This document shows, one piece after another, positions 38,795 through 47,882 of a stretch of 64,000 bases of DNA. The number at the start of each line of letters is the position of its first letter. The first letter of the stretch is position 1. The translations under genes were made by a program, and so were the position numbers. The stretch is taken from assembly GCF_003060825.1 (NCBI RefSeq), contig NZ_CP028922.1, positions 1,598,501 through 1,662,500 on the forward strand. Reading direction: 5' to 3'. A model generated the notes under the pieces. It searched no databases. It saw nothing but the letters and a program-made list of their open reading frames with translations, and was not told the DNA's origin. The DNA comes from Paenibacillus sp. CAA11. GTDB taxonomy: Bacteria > Bacillota > Bacilli > Paenibacillales > Paenibacillaceae.

Positions 38795-40695
38795 GTGCGC
38801 CCGGCATGGGCGATAACTCGGCGGTGAAAGTCCGCTACAGGCTTGGCAGTAGGAACTGTTAGCTGAAGGCAAGGGTGTCCGCCGCGAGGCGGAATCTGAA
38901 GGAAGCCGGAGGCAAACCCTCGGTCTGACGAACAGAAATCACATAGAAGGCATCATGGGACGGACGAGCTTGCACTACAAAGCAAAGTCCAATACTGCCC
39001 GAATCCCATGGTGTAAATGTGGCAGATAGATGAGGGGAAGGTTATCGCTCTTACCCGGGGAGGTCTCACAGACGACAAGTAGGAAAAAAAAACCGAAAGA
39101 CGGAGTAAAGCTTGCTGTGAGAAGTCAGCAGAGGCCATAGTACCCGGAAGGTTTTTTTTTCGGGGAAGGGCCGAACAATCGTAAGTCTCGAGTACATACC
39201 GAAAGGAGAGCTGACGCGATGAAAGCAGAATACCGAAAGGGCTACCTGCAAAGGGATAGCGTGGAACGCGAAGAGCATGCGGGAGTGCGGAGCGCCGGCA
39301 CTCGGGAACGTAAAGAAAGAGGCGGTGCAACAGACCTGCTGGAGCAGATTCTGGACAGAGACAATTTGAACAGAGCCTACAAACAGGTCAAACGCAACCA
39401 TGGAGCGCCAGGAATCGACGGAATGACCGTAGAAGACGCGCTACCCTGGCTGCAGGAACATAGAGACGAGCTGTTGCAAAAGATCCGGGAAGGCAGATAC
39501 AAGCCCAGCCCAGTACGGCGCAAGGAAATTCCCAAAGCAGATGGAAGCGGAGTACGGAAGCTTGGCATACCCACGGTCGTAGACCGAGTGATTCAGCAGG
39601 CAGTCGCCCAGCAGCTCCAGCCCCTGTTCGAGCCGCTCTTCTCGGAGGGAAGCTATGGCTACCGCCCCGGTCGGAGCGCACAACAGGCCATTCGCAAGGT
39701 GAAAGACTATGCAGAACAGGGATACGGCTACGCAGTAGAAATCGACCTCTCCAAATACTTCGACACGCTGAATCATGAGCTGCTTATGCATCTTTTGAGC
39801 AAACAAATTCAGGACAGACGCGTAACCGAACTGATTAAGAGATACCTGAAAAGTGGGGTTATGGAGAACGGGGTGCACTGCAAAACAGAAGAAGGCTCCC
39901 CTCAGGGAGGCCCCCTGTCGCCGCTTCTGGCGAACATCTACCTGAACGAATTTGACCAAGAGATGAAAGGCCGCGGAGTGAACGTCATCCGCTATGCGGA
40001 CGATATTGTGGTGCTTGCCAAAAGTAAACGGGCAGCGGTGCGGCTACTGGAATCCTGCGGAAAGTACCTGGAGACCAAACTGAGACTCCAGATCAATACG
40101 CAGAAAAGTAAGGTCGGTAGCGTAGTGGCTCGAAAGCACTTCAAATTTCTCGGCTTTGCCCTGGGAAAGAACAAGAACGGCATGTATATCCGTGCCCATG
40201 GACAATCCCTCGCAAAAGCGAAGAAGAAGTTGAAAGAACTCACAAGTCGCAGCCAGGGCAGAAATGTTCGCCAAGTCATGGAAAAGGTAAAAGTCTACAT
40301 TCGGGGATGGATTGGTTACTACTATGTGGCCGACATGAAACGGATCCTGCAAAGCTGGAGCGAATGGTTGCGAAGACGACTGCGGATGTACATCTGGAAA
40401 CAGTGGAAAAAGCCGCGAACAAAAGTACAAAACCTGCGGAAGCTGGGGATACCGGAATGGCAGGCTTACCAGTGGGGCAATTCCCGTCTCGGGTACTGGC
40501 GCATCGCCGGAAGTCCAGTGTTGTCTCGTTCCATAACAAACAAAAAGCTCGTACAGGCAGGATATTATGACTTTCCTGCGCAATACGAGCGTTTACGTAA
40601 ATTGCACTTATGCGGTTGAACCGCCGTATACCGAACGGTACGTACGGTGGTGTGAGAGGTCGGCTACTCATCTAATGAATAGCCTCCTACTCGAT
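38795..40695 (+). mobile_element. Group II intron, bacterial class C
   Basis: The 5' end GTGCGCCCGGCATGGGC matches the class C start (GUGYG). A roughly 420-base structured RNA region (domain I and following) precedes the maturase gene. Domain V is the GAACCGCCGTATAC...GTACGTACGG hairpin after the ORF, domain VI is GGCTACTCAT...ATGAATAGCC, and the 3' end is CTACTCGAT (to 40695). It sits directly after the stem of an intrinsic terminator, the known target preference of class C introns. All parts look intact, so it may be mobile. Confidence 0.85.
39219..40619 (+). CDS. ltrA: Group II intron reverse transcriptase/maturase
   Basis: The 466-residue intron-encoded protein has all reverse-transcriptase blocks, from NHGAPGIDGMT through GYRPGRSAQQAI, the catalytic YADD (residues 259-262, in IRYADDIVVLAKS) and PQGGPLSPLLANI, and a GWIGYY maturase/thumb region. 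No HNH endonuclease domain follows, as expected for class C, close to the Geobacillus GsI-IIC enzyme in layout. It promotes intron splicing and target-primed reverse transcription into new sites. The frame is uninterrupted. Confidence 0.93.
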   Translation: MKAEYRKGYLQRDSVEREEHAGVRSAGTRERKERGGATDLLEQILDRDNLNRAYKQVKRNHGAPGIDGMTVEDALPWLQEHRDELLQKIREGRYKPSPVRRKEIPKADGSGVRKLGIPTVVDRVIQQAVAQQLQPLFEPLFSEGSYGYRPGRSAQQAIRKVKDYAEQGYGYAVEIDLSKYFDTLNHELLMHLLSKQIQDRRVTELIKRYLKSGVMENGVHCKTEEGSPQGGPLSPLLANIYLNEFDQEMKGRGVNVIRYADDIVVLAKSKRAAVRLLESCGKYLETKLRLQINTQKSKVGSVVARKHFKFLGFALGKNKNGMYIRAHGQSLAKAKKKLKELTSRSQGRNVRQVMEKVKVYIRGWIGYYYVADMKRILQSWSEWLRRRLRMYIWKQWKKPRTKVQNLRKLGIPEWQAYQWGNSRLGYWRIAGSPVLSRSITNKKLVQAGYYDFPAQYERLRKLHLCG

Positions 40696-40749
40696 TTGCT
40701 TTATGGTATACTTCACTCTAAACAGCACAAACAAAGTGAGGAATGAAGA

Positions 40750-41652
40750 TTGACCCTACAGCAATTAAAGTATGTCATTGAGGTAGCCAACCGGGGTTCG
40801 ATGAATGAAGCCGCCAAGCGGTTGTTCATCTCGCAGCCCAGCTTGTCTAATGCGATCAAGGATCTGGAGGAAGAAATCCATATTACAATCTTTGAACGGA
40901 CGAATAAAGGCATCATCTTGTCTAAGGAAGGGGTTGAATTCCTGGGGTATGCCCGGCAGGTAGTCGAGCAGGCTGAGCTGCTGGAAGGCCGGTATTTAAA
41001 TGCCAAGCCGTCTCCGCAGCACTTTGCTGTATCCGCACAGCACTATGCCTTTGCGGTGAACGCCTTTGTGAAGCTGGTTCGCGATCACGGACAGGACGAG
41101 TATGAACTGGCCCTCCGTGAGACAAAGACCCATGAGATCATCCAGGATGTAAAGGAGCTGCGCAGTGAGATCGGCATCCTGTATTTGAACGAGTTCAATG
41201 AGAAGGTCATCAGCAGGCTGCTGAAGGACGCTAATCTAATGTTCAACAGCCTATTTACAGCAAGGCCTCATATCTTCATCAGTGCTCGGAATCCGCTCGC
41301 AAAGCAGTCGCGGGTCACCATTGAGCAGCTGCAGGATTATCCTTACCTGTCGTTTGAACAGGGGGAGTATAACTCTTTTCACTTCTCCGAGGAAATTCTT
41401 AGCACTTTGTCTCATAAGAAGAGCATCAAAGTCAATGACAGAGCGACGCTGTTCAACTTGCTGATTGGCCTAAACGGATATACGATTTCTACCGGTGTCC
41501 TAAGTGCGGATTTGAATGGACACGATATTATCCCCGTCCCGCTGGAATGTGATGAGAGTATCAATGTCGGCTGGATTTGTCATAAGAATATGCCGCTATC
41601 CAAATTAGCATCGGCTTATGTGGAGGCTCTTCAAGAAGCGATAGCCGAGTAA
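40750..41652 (+). CDS. LysR-family transcriptional regulator
   Basis: A 300-residue LysR protein. The N-terminal winged helix-turn-helix (LQQLKYVIEVANRGSMNEAAKRLFISQPSLSNAI) is followed by a linker helix and a two-lobe effector domain. It starts with TTG at 40750 behind GAGG. The next gene, in the same direction, encodes a methionine-synthase-like methyltransferase, and a TATAGC-CA-GCTATA palindrome lies between them. It therefore probably controls sulfur or methionine metabolism; this is inferred from context. Confidence 0.85.
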   Translation: MTLQQLKYVIEVANRGSMNEAAKRLFISQPSLSNAIKDLEEEIHITIFERTNKGIILSKEGVEFLGYARQVVEQAELLEGRYLNAKPSPQHFAVSAQHYAFAVNAFVKLVRDHGQDEYELALRETKTHEIIQDVKELRSEIGILYLNEFNEKVISRLLKDANLMFNSLFTARPHIFISARNPLAKQSRVTIEQLQDYPYLSFEQGEYNSFHFSEEILSTLSHKKSIKVNDRATLFNLLIGLNGYTISTGVLSADLNGHDIIPVPLECDESINVGWICHKNMPLSKLASAYVEALQEAIAE

Positions 41653-41673
41653 ACAGGTGGGCGTTATAGCCTA

Positions 41674-41701
41674 TTGTTATAGCCAGCTATAGATTATAGG
41701 A
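41674..41701. promoter_or_regulatory. LysR-type operator candidate
   Basis: TATAGC-CA-GCTATA (41688-41701) is a perfect palindrome, preceded by a further TTATAG half-site at 41674-41679. It lies about 77 bases before the methyltransferase start, resembling MetR-type TATAG boxes of Firmicutes. Confidence 0.45.
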
Positions 41702-41777
41702 GTTACGGTATAGCATGCAATCTATGGTATCTTTCCTGTAACAAATTAAATCCGAGTGAAAAAGGAGAGATTCCAAG

Positions 41778-42920
41778 ATGTGCATTCATACCGAAGAACC
41801 AGCTCAGCGTAAGACCACCCCTTTCAGACATGACGTAGTCGGCAGCTTCCTCCGCCCGCAGACGATTAAGGATGCACGCCAAAAGTTCCAAAATGGCGAA
41901 ATCTCCGAGCAAGAATTGAAAAAGGTAGAAGATGCGGAAATTATCAAGCTTGTTGAGAAACAGAAAGAAGTCGGACTAAGGGCCGTAACGGATGGGGAAT
42001 TCAGACGCTCCTGGTGGCACCTGGATTTCTTCTGGGGTCTGGGCGGAGTAGAGAAAGCCGATATTGAGGAAGGCTACAAGTTCCAGGGGGTAGAGACCCG
42101 GGCAGAAACAGCTCGGTTGAACGGTAAAATCGTTTATGCCCATCATCCTTTCGTAGATCACTTTAAATTTTTGAAGGAGATCGCAGGAGACGATGTGATT
42201 GCGCGTCAAGCCATTCCAGCGCCGGCGCAATTTTTGGCTGAGCTGTATCGCGGAGAGAACAAAGAAATTACAGATAAATATTACAGCAGCACAGACGAAC
42301 TTGTTGCGGACACAGCGAAGGCTTACAAAGGTGTGATTTTGGACCTTTACGAAGCAGGCTGCCGCAGTCTGCAGCTGGATGACTGCACCTGGGGGATGCT
42401 GTGCGATCGCAATTACTGGGAAGCAAGACAACAGGAAGGACTTCATGTGGAGGAAACGGCGAAATTGTTCGCCCGTGTGAACCAGGAGACTGTGAACGGC
42501 CTACCAGAGGATCTGGTGATTACAACCCATGTGTGCCGTGGAAACTATGCTTCTACTTGGGCATCCTCTGGCGGTTATGAGCCTGTAGCTGAAACACTTT
42601 TTGGCATTGATCATATTGACGGATACTACCTGGAATTTGATACGGACCGGGCTGGGGACTTCACGCCGCTGAAATCCCTCCGCAAAGATCAGCAGGTGGT
42701 GCTGGGATTGATCTCCTCCAAGACGGGAGAGCTTGAAAGCAAGGAAGAAATCATCAGCCGGATTAAGGAGGCGGCAGAGATCGTCGACCTTAACCAGATT
42801 TGCTTAAGTCCACAATGCGGATTCGCTTCGACGGAGGAAGGCAATATCCTTACTGAAGAGCAGCAGTGGGAGAAGCTGAAGCTGATTAAGGAAATCGCAG
42901 ACGAAATCTGGCCTGCCTAA
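41778..42920 (+). CDS. MetE C-terminal-like methyltransferase (YxjG/YxjH family)
   Basis: A 380-residue protein homologous to the catalytic half of cobalamin-independent methionine synthase. The FRHDVVGSFLRP start is typical of the YxjG/YxjH group. The zinc ligands of the family are seen in THVCRGNY (His-x-Cys) and the late QCGFAS cysteine. The folate-binding N-terminal half of MetE is absent, so the methyl donor is uncertain. It probably makes methionine from homocysteine or a related thiol. It is likely regulated by the upstream LysR protein and ends at a terminator. Confidence 0.85.
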   Translation: MCIHTEEPAQRKTTPFRHDVVGSFLRPQTIKDARQKFQNGEISEQELKKVEDAEIIKLVEKQKEVGLRAVTDGEFRRSWWHLDFFWGLGGVEKADIEEGYKFQGVETRAETARLNGKIVYAHHPFVDHFKFLKEIAGDDVIARQAIPAPAQFLAELYRGENKEITDKYYSSTDELVADTAKAYKGVILDLYEAGCRSLQLDDCTWGMLCDRNYWEARQQEGLHVEETAKLFARVNQETVNGLPEDLVITTHVCRGNYASTWASSGGYEPVAETLFGIDHIDGYYLEFDTDRAGDFTPLKSLRKDQQVVLGLISSKTGELESKEEIISRIKEAAEIVDLNQICLSPQCGFASTEEGNILTEEQQWEKLKLIKEIADEIWPA

Positions 42921-42936
42921 TTTCATAGCAAGAGCA

Positions 42937-42990
42937 AAGCCGCCGAGCCTGAGATCATGGATCATTCAGAGCTTGGCGGTTCTTTTTTTA
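42937..42990 (+). terminator. Terminator after the MetE-like gene
   Basis: AAGCCGCCGAGC pairs with GCTTGGCGGTT, followed by eight T. Confidence 0.88.
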
Positions 42991-43119
42991 TTTTCGCAAA
43001 GGAATTATTGCAAGAGAGCTAAAAAGCAGAATTCAAAGAGAGCACAAACGATCAAATATGAGGAACATGTTCCAGTTACAATAGGCTCAAGACTACAAGC
43101 AGAGGTTGTGAACCAAGTT

Positions 43120-43989
43120 ATGGGTTATTATGAACGAATTCAGGCATCCATTGATTATATGGAGGAGCACCTGACTGAAGAGCTCAGTATTGCTGAAATT
43201 GCCGCTAAATCTCTTTTCTCTCCCTTTCATTATCAGAGATTGTTCCAGGCGATCTCGGGCTTCAGTGTGCAATCTTATATCAGGCACCGCAGGCTATCAG
43301 AGGCCGCTGTATTGCTCAAAGAGACAGAGGCGCGCGTGCTGGAGATTGCAGTAGCTTTTCAGTACGGTTCCCAGGAGGCGTTCTCCCGGGCGTTCGCAGC
43401 ACAATTTGGGATCACCCCTGCGAAGTATCGGAAGGAACAGGCTTCGGTGAAGCTGCAGAAGAGAATGAACTTTGTAGATTATCGTATTCAAGGAAGGGAT
43501 GTGCTCACGATGCAAAAGCCCCATATTATTCAGTTGGAACAAACCTTAATTGTTGGACATGAATATTTGACCAGCCTGAGGGAGAATCAGCACTACAGGG
43601 AGATTCCAGGGTTTTACCAGGACTTTGGCCAGAACGCTTACTTTATGCGAATTGAGGATAAGGCTGCACCGGATATGTCCTACGGCATTGCTTGCCGATT
43701 TCAGGACAACGGCGATTTCTCGTTCATTGTCGGGGAGGCGGTCACGCAGCTGCCAGAGGAGCCTGGGGAAGGGCTGATGTGCTTTGTACTTCCCGGCGGA
43801 AAATATGCGGAGTTCAGTTCCAGCAGCCAGCCTGACGGAGTGCAAAACATTCGTGACTATATTTATGGAACCTGGCTCCCCAATTCCAATTATGAGCGCA
43901 GGCCGGGGCCGGACTTTGAAGTGACGGATGTGAGGAATTCCGTTTATCCTGACAAAATCCTCATGAAGATCTATATACCGATTGAGTAG
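43120..43989 (+). CDS. AraC-family regulator with GyrI-like effector domain
   Basis: A 289-residue regulator with an N-terminal AraC/XylS double helix-turn-helix (about residues 5-103; SIAEIAAKSLFSPFHYQRLFQ and VAFQYGSQEAFSRAFAAQFGITPAKYR) and a C-terminal GyrI-like small-molecule-binding domain (about 130-288, ending KILMKIYIPIE). This layout, DNA-binding first, is that of Rob/BltR-like multidrug responders. I choose ATG 43120 so that the protein begins where family members do; the frame is open upstream to the preceding terminator, and the site GAGGTTGTG could also serve a GTG at 43108. The target is unknown. Confidence 0.8.
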   Translation: MGYYERIQASIDYMEEHLTEELSIAEIAAKSLFSPFHYQRLFQAISGFSVQSYIRHRRLSEAAVLLKETEARVLEIAVAFQYGSQEAFSRAFAAQFGITPAKYRKEQASVKLQKRMNFVDYRIQGRDVLTMQKPHIIQLEQTLIVGHEYLTSLRENQHYREIPGFYQDFGQNAYFMRIEDKAAPDMSYGIACRFQDNGDFSFIVGEAVTQLPEEPGEGLMCFVLPGGKYAEFSSSSQPDGVQNIRDYIYGTWLPNSNYERRPGPDFEVTDVRNSVYPDKILMKIYIPIE

Positions 43990-44096
43990 TTGTGTGAGCT
44001 GCTTGTTATTCCCCCCTTGTGAGTATTGATATTGACTTCATTAGTTAGGGTTCTGTAGGATATGGAGAAATTAAGCAAATTCATGAGGAAGGATTG

Positions 44097-44926
44097 ATGG
44101 AAATGGGGCAGATCGAGTTGAGACATTCTATCAGGAAGCGGATGAGAAGAACCGTTTAAAACGCGGCATCGGACCTATGGAGTTCGAGCGTATGAAGGAA
44201 TTAATTCTGCGGTTTTTTCCTCAGAGTCCAGCTAAGGTCATCGATATTGGAGGTGCGGCTGGAGAGTATGCCTTCTGGTTTGCCAGCCTTGGCCACTCCG
44301 TTCATCTGGTGGACCTGGTAGCGGAGCATATTGAGCAGGCCAGGTCTCGGGCGCTGAGCGACCCTAGCCGTCCGGCACCTGACAGGATGTGGGTTGCAGA
44401 CGCATTGGCACTGGATATCCCAGATGAACAATATGACGCCGTATTTCTTGGAGGGCCGTTGTACCATCTTACAGAACGTGAGGATCGGGTTCAGGCGCTT
44501 TGTGAGGCGCGGAGAATCTTGAAGCCTGGGGGCGTATTGGTGGCGTACGGTATATCCAGATACGCCTCTCTTATGGCAGGACTCTTGGATGGGCGGATCT
44601 GGCGGGAAGACTTCATGGAGATGCTGCGGCTGGAAATTCCTACGGGACAGCATGTCCGTTGTGAGAGTAATGATAAGAAGGGCAGCCTAAGCTCTGCCTT
44701 CTTCCATCTTCCTGAAGAGCTGCGGGACGAGACTGAGGCGGCAGGGTTTAAGATACTGGATGTTCTAGGCGTGCTGGGGCCGGCCTGGATGGCGCAGGAC
44801 TATGAGGCGGGATGGCAGGATCTGCAGCGGAGGCAGACACTTCTTGAAATTGCCCGTCTTACCGAACAACAGCCGGAACTGGGACCCAGGGTATTGGTGG
44901 CTGCCGTGAAGCCGGGCCATCCTTAA
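44097..44926 (+). CDS. Class I SAM-dependent methyltransferase with probable N-terminal frameshift
   Basis: The continuous frame starts at ATG 44177 (249 residues) with MEFERMKELI and contains SAM motif I VIDIGGAAGEYAFWFA, the acidic VHLVD and the post-I DAVFLGGPLYHL. The sequence just upstream in the same frame reads ADRVETFYQEADEKNRLKRG, the expected N-terminus of this family, but it has no start codon. The ribosome binding site GAGGAAGGA and ATGs at 44097 and 44103 lie one frame off. One extra G in the GGGG at 44105-44108 would join them. It is thus a recent frameshift, a sequencing error, or a shortened protein. Substrate unknown. Confidence 0.7.
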
Positions 44927-44953
44927 GTCGGATACGTGACCTGTTAATGACCA

Positions 44954-44987
44954 AGAGCTGCACGCTTTGATGTGTAGTTCTTTTTTT
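44954..44987 (+). terminator. Terminator after the methyltransferase
   Basis: AGAGCTGCAC pairs imperfectly with GTGTAGTTCT, followed by seven T. Confidence 0.75.
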
Positions 44988-45119
44988 GTACTTGGAAATT
45001 ATTTGGAGTTCCATTAGAATATCATTAACTTACATCTGGGAAGATGGAGAACGAAAAGCATGACAGATCAAGTGGCGTTTGGCTCACGAAAGCTGCTTCC
45101 TTGGGAGGACTAAAAGCGT

Positions 45120-45755
45120 ATGTCACAACTTGAACTCTTTGATATATTTGATAATCAGATGCGGCGAATTGGCATAGCCTCACGCCAGGAAGTTCACCGG
45201 ATGGGGTACTGGCATGAGACTTTTCACTGCTGGGTTGTATATGAATCTCCAGCGGGTGAGCCGAGTCTGTTGTTCCAGCTGCGAAGCAGGGACAAGGATA
45301 CTTTTGCCGGGAAGTTGGACATCTCCTGCGCCGGCCATTTGCTGACAGGGGAAGGAGCAGCGGGCGGACTTCGTGAGCTGGAGGAAGAGCTCGGAATCCG
45401 GGCTGTTTGGTCGGAGCTGCATCCTTGCGGTATATATCCCAATGAATATGTGGAGCCCGGTGTGCTTATAGATCGTGAATTCAGTCATGTGTTTCTGCTG
45501 CGCTGCAATAAGCCTCTAGCAGATTATAATTTTCAGGCCGAGGAGATTGAGGGGCTTTTTCTTCTTCCTATTTCAAGCGTTGTGCAGTTGGTTACGGGCC
45601 AAGTAAAAGAAGTGATTGCGGAAGGTGTACTACTTCAGGAAGGGAAGGTTAGCACTCACCGACAGAAGGTACAGCTTCAGGACTTGGTACCGCATCCCAG
45701 GGCGTACTATGATTACATCATTGAGCATGTAGAAGCACTGCTTCATCAATTTTGA
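45120..45755 (+). CDS. Nudix hydrolase, isopentenyl-diphosphate isomerase-like
   Basis: A 211-residue Nudix protein. The box GHLLTGEGAAGG-L-RELEEELGI (residues 72-93) fits GX5EX7REUXEEXGU. The N-terminal LELFDIFDNQMRRIGIASRQEVHRMGYWHETFHCWV is that of the IDI/YfcD-like subgroup, whose members are usually diphosphohydrolases with unknown physiological substrate. GGGAGG is upstream. The fosB gene follows after 28 bases, so the two are probably co-transcribed. Confidence 0.85.
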   Translation: MSQLELFDIFDNQMRRIGIASRQEVHRMGYWHETFHCWVVYESPAGEPSLLFQLRSRDKDTFAGKLDISCAGHLLTGEGAAGGLRELEEELGIRAVWSELHPCGIYPNEYVEPGVLIDREFSHVFLLRCNKPLADYNFQAEEIEGLFLLPISSVVQLVTGQVKEVIAEGVLLQEGKVSTHRQKVQLQDLVPHPRAYYDYIIEHVEALLHQF

Positions 45756-45783
45756 AGCAGCGTCAGAACGGAGGGAAGAGGCC

Positions 45784-46218
45784 ATGAGCCCGTTAAAGAT
45801 GAACCACATTTGTTTCTCGGTCTCGGATTTGGACCGTTCGATTGCTTTTTACCAAGAGGTATTTGAAGCAAAGCTGCTGGTGAAGGGCAGAAGGCTCGCC
45901 TATTTGGACTTGGACGGACTATGGCTTGCTCTTAACCAAGAGGATATAGAACGCACTGATCTCCCTAATTCTTACACGCATATGGCATTTTCAATGGAGG
46001 AGAAGGAATATGATCAGCTGCTTGAGCGTTTAGAACGTGCACAGGCTAAAGTACTGCCGGGCAGGGAACGCGTTCCGAGGGATCGGCAGTCTATTTATTT
46101 TCTGGATCCGGATGGGCATATGTTTGAATTCCATGCAGGAACTCTGGCCGAACGATTGGACTATTACCGTGCTGCCAAGCCGCATATGCAGTTTTTCGAG
46201 GAGCAGCTGGAGAACTAG
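45784..46218 (+). CDS. fosB: Metallothiol transferase FosB (fosfomycin modification)
   Basis: A 144-residue vicinal-oxygen-chelate protein. Metal ligands are His8 (MNHICFSVSDLDRS), His66 (SYTHMAF) and Glu115 (GHMFEFHAGTL), the same spacing as in Bacillus FosB. FosB adds bacillithiol or cysteine to fosfomycin and opens its epoxide, which inactivates the drug. Chromosomal copies are common in bacilli. The small size, the SIYFLDPDGH motif and YYRAAKPHMQFFE tail make this call firm over other glyoxalase-fold proteins. It lies between a Nudix gene and a histidine phosphatase gene. Confidence 0.9.
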   Translation: MSPLKMNHICFSVSDLDRSIAFYQEVFEAKLLVKGRRLAYLDLDGLWLALNQEDIERTDLPNSYTHMAFSMEEKEYDQLLERLERAQAKVLPGRERVPRDRQSIYFLDPDGHMFEFHAGTLAERLDYYRAAKPHMQFFEEQLEN

Positions 46219-46249
46219 GACTAATATGGAGAAGGGAGGGGTTTGACCG

Positions 46250-46831
46250 ATGACCGTAGTAGGACTCATTCGTCATGGAAGCACCTATTGGAATAAGGAG
46301 GGGCGGGCTCAGGGACATACCGATAACTCACTAGATGAGGAGGGATTTGAACAGGCAAGGAGATTAGCTGAGCGGCTTGCTGGGGAAGCAGAGTGGCGCC
46401 GCATATACTCTAGTGACCTGCTTCGTGCGCGTCAGACGGCAGAGATCATTCAGGAGCGGCTTGGTATAGGCCCAGTGATCATTGATGAGAGGCTAAGGGA
46501 AATGTATGGGGGACAAATTGAAGGAACGACAGAGAAGGAGCGCCAGCAAAGATGGGGAGCAGGATGGAAGGAGCTTGATTTGGGCCTGGAGACCCCTGAC
46601 GCCGGTATGCTTCGCGGCAGCGAGGCTGTGCAGGATATAGCAAGCAGACATCCTGGGGAGGGCATTCTTATCGTTAGCCATGGCGCGTTGATTCATCATT
46701 TGCTTAGAAGGCTTGTGCCGCAGCAACAGTCTGAGATGAAGCTGGGCAACACGTCCTTAACTATTTTGAATATGGAGGATGATCTATGGGAATGTGCTTT
46801 ATATAACTGCATTACACACTTGAAGTCCTGA
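46250..46831 (+). CDS. Histidine phosphatase family protein (phosphoglycerate-mutase fold)
   Basis: A 193-residue branch 1 histidine phosphatase. The phospho-acceptor is His9 in LIRHGST, followed by the SSDLLRARQTAEII arginine motif, an acid residue in LREMYGGQIEG and the second His in ILIVSHGALIHH. The substrate is unknown; relatives act on sugar phosphates, alpha-ribazole phosphate or act broadly. GAAGGGAGGGG precedes the ATG. It lies 31 bases after fosB and may belong to the same unit. Confidence 0.87.
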   Translation: MTVVGLIRHGSTYWNKEGRAQGHTDNSLDEEGFEQARRLAERLAGEAEWRRIYSSDLLRARQTAEIIQERLGIGPVIIDERLREMYGGQIEGTTEKERQQRWGAGWKELDLGLETPDAGMLRGSEAVQDIASRHPGEGILIVSHGALIHHLLRRLVPQQQSEMKLGNTSLTILNMEDDLWECALYNCITHLKS

Positions 46832-46882
46832 GGGAGTCAGCTGCTATGAATCTCTCGGTTTGTACTCGGGAATATTCATAGA

Positions 46883-47074
46883 ATGAAACAGGGATATGAG
46901 GAAGCTAGCAGTCTTTGGTGGAATTCGGAGCAGCTGTTGACTGCAATCCGGCTGTGGCTGGTGCGTGGAATGGCGGCTGCCCTCTACCAATTCGGATTTA
47001 ACCAGAAGACAAGAAGTTACATCGGTCAAGCCATGGCAGACCTGCGGCGTTATGAAGAGTTACTCTTAAAATAG
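46883..47074 (+). CDS. Small hypothetical protein
   Basis: A 63-residue frame between two well-supported genes. It has no membrane helix or motif I recognise; the middle (LLTAIRLWLVRGMAAALYQ) could form an amphipathic helix. The ribosome binding site is weak (GGGA thirteen bases from the ATG). It may be real, because its spacing fits the operon, but it could be a chance frame. Confidence 0.4.
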   Translation: MKQGYEEASSLWWNSEQLLTAIRLWLVRGMAAALYQFGFNQKTRSYIGQAMADLRRYEELLLK

Positions 47075-47119
47075 TTGTGATTTAATAATAAAGATTTATA
47101 CATAAGGAGACGAGAAACA

Positions 47120-47854
47120 ATGAATAATCCGGCTTTAAGTAATAAGGCCTTCTCCAGAGCTAGAGCAGACAGCTCCAGCTCGGCAGCGATGAGCTTGAAC
47201 GGTACTGTCTATAAGACCCTGATCCTAACACTGATTCTGGTAGGGGCAGCGGGATATGCGTGGCATTTGTATGAACAGGGCAATACAAGCATCATGCAGT
47301 ACCTTACCCCGATCTGTATCAGCGTCTTTATAGCGGGGCTTGTAAACATCATTATTCCGAGGGCAGCTGCCTTTGCAGCGCCAATCTATGTTGTTTTGAA
47401 TGGGTTGCTTCTTGGCATGTTATCTGCTCTAGCTGAAGAGGAATATCCAGGCATAGTGATCAATGCAGTTCTGCTTACCGTTGCGATTTTGCTCATGATG
47501 CTGGCGCTTTACGTATTTCGTATTATCGTAGTCACTCCTAGCCTTAGAACAGGAATCCTTATAAGCACAGGGGCGGTTTGTCTTGTATATCTGGCTGATT
47601 TTGTAATGAGATTTAACGGGATGGAAGTGCCTTATATTCATGATTCCGGATGGGTCGGTATTGGGATCAGTCTGGTGGTGCTGGTCATTGCTGCCATGAA
47701 CCTTCTGCTGGATTTTGACTTTATTGAAACTCATGTTGCAGAGGGTGCTCCCAAGTATATGGAGTGGTATGCCGCCTTTGGACTTATGGTAACGTTAATC
47801 TGGCTATATGTTAAAGTGCTGGATATTCTAATCAAGCTAAACAAGAAGGATTAG
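47120..47854 (+). CDS. Bax inhibitor-1/YccA-family membrane protein
   Basis: A 244-residue membrane protein with about seven helices after a Ser-rich cytoplasmic N-terminus. The C-terminal part with LDFDFIETHVAEGAPKYMEWYAAFGLMVTLIWLYVKVLDIL, in which acidic residues lie near the last two helices, is characteristic of the BaxI_1/YccA group, related to pH-sensitive calcium-leak channels. AAGGAGACG precedes the ATG. It stands alone or with the nucleotidyltransferase gene that follows after 28 bases. Confidence 0.85.
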   Translation: MNNPALSNKAFSRARADSSSSAAMSLNGTVYKTLILTLILVGAAGYAWHLYEQGNTSIMQYLTPICISVFIAGLVNIIIPRAAAFAAPIYVVLNGLLLGMLSALAEEEYPGIVINAVLLTVAILLMMLALYVFRIIVVTPSLRTGILISTGAVCLVYLADFVMRFNGMEVPYIHDSGWVGIGISLVVLVIAAMNLLLDFDFIETHVAEGAPKYMEWYAAFGLMVTLIWLYVKVLDILIKLNKKD

Positions 47855-47882
47855 AAGAAAGGCTCATTATGAGGTGAGGGGA

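Noticed and set aside
39441..40583. Long minus-strand frames opposite the intron maturase
   Set aside because: They overlap a full reverse transcriptase frame and show no motif or start signal.
43108..43120. GTG at 43108 as start of the AraC-type regulator
   Set aside because: The GAGG is only two bases away, too close for initiation; ATG 43120 matches the usual family N-terminus, though the choice is not certain.
45048..45135. Short frames before the Nudix gene (MENEKHDRSSGVWLTK and MTDQVAFGSRKLLPWED)
   Set aside because: Both are very short, overlap each other, lack a clear ribosome binding site and resemble no leader peptide.
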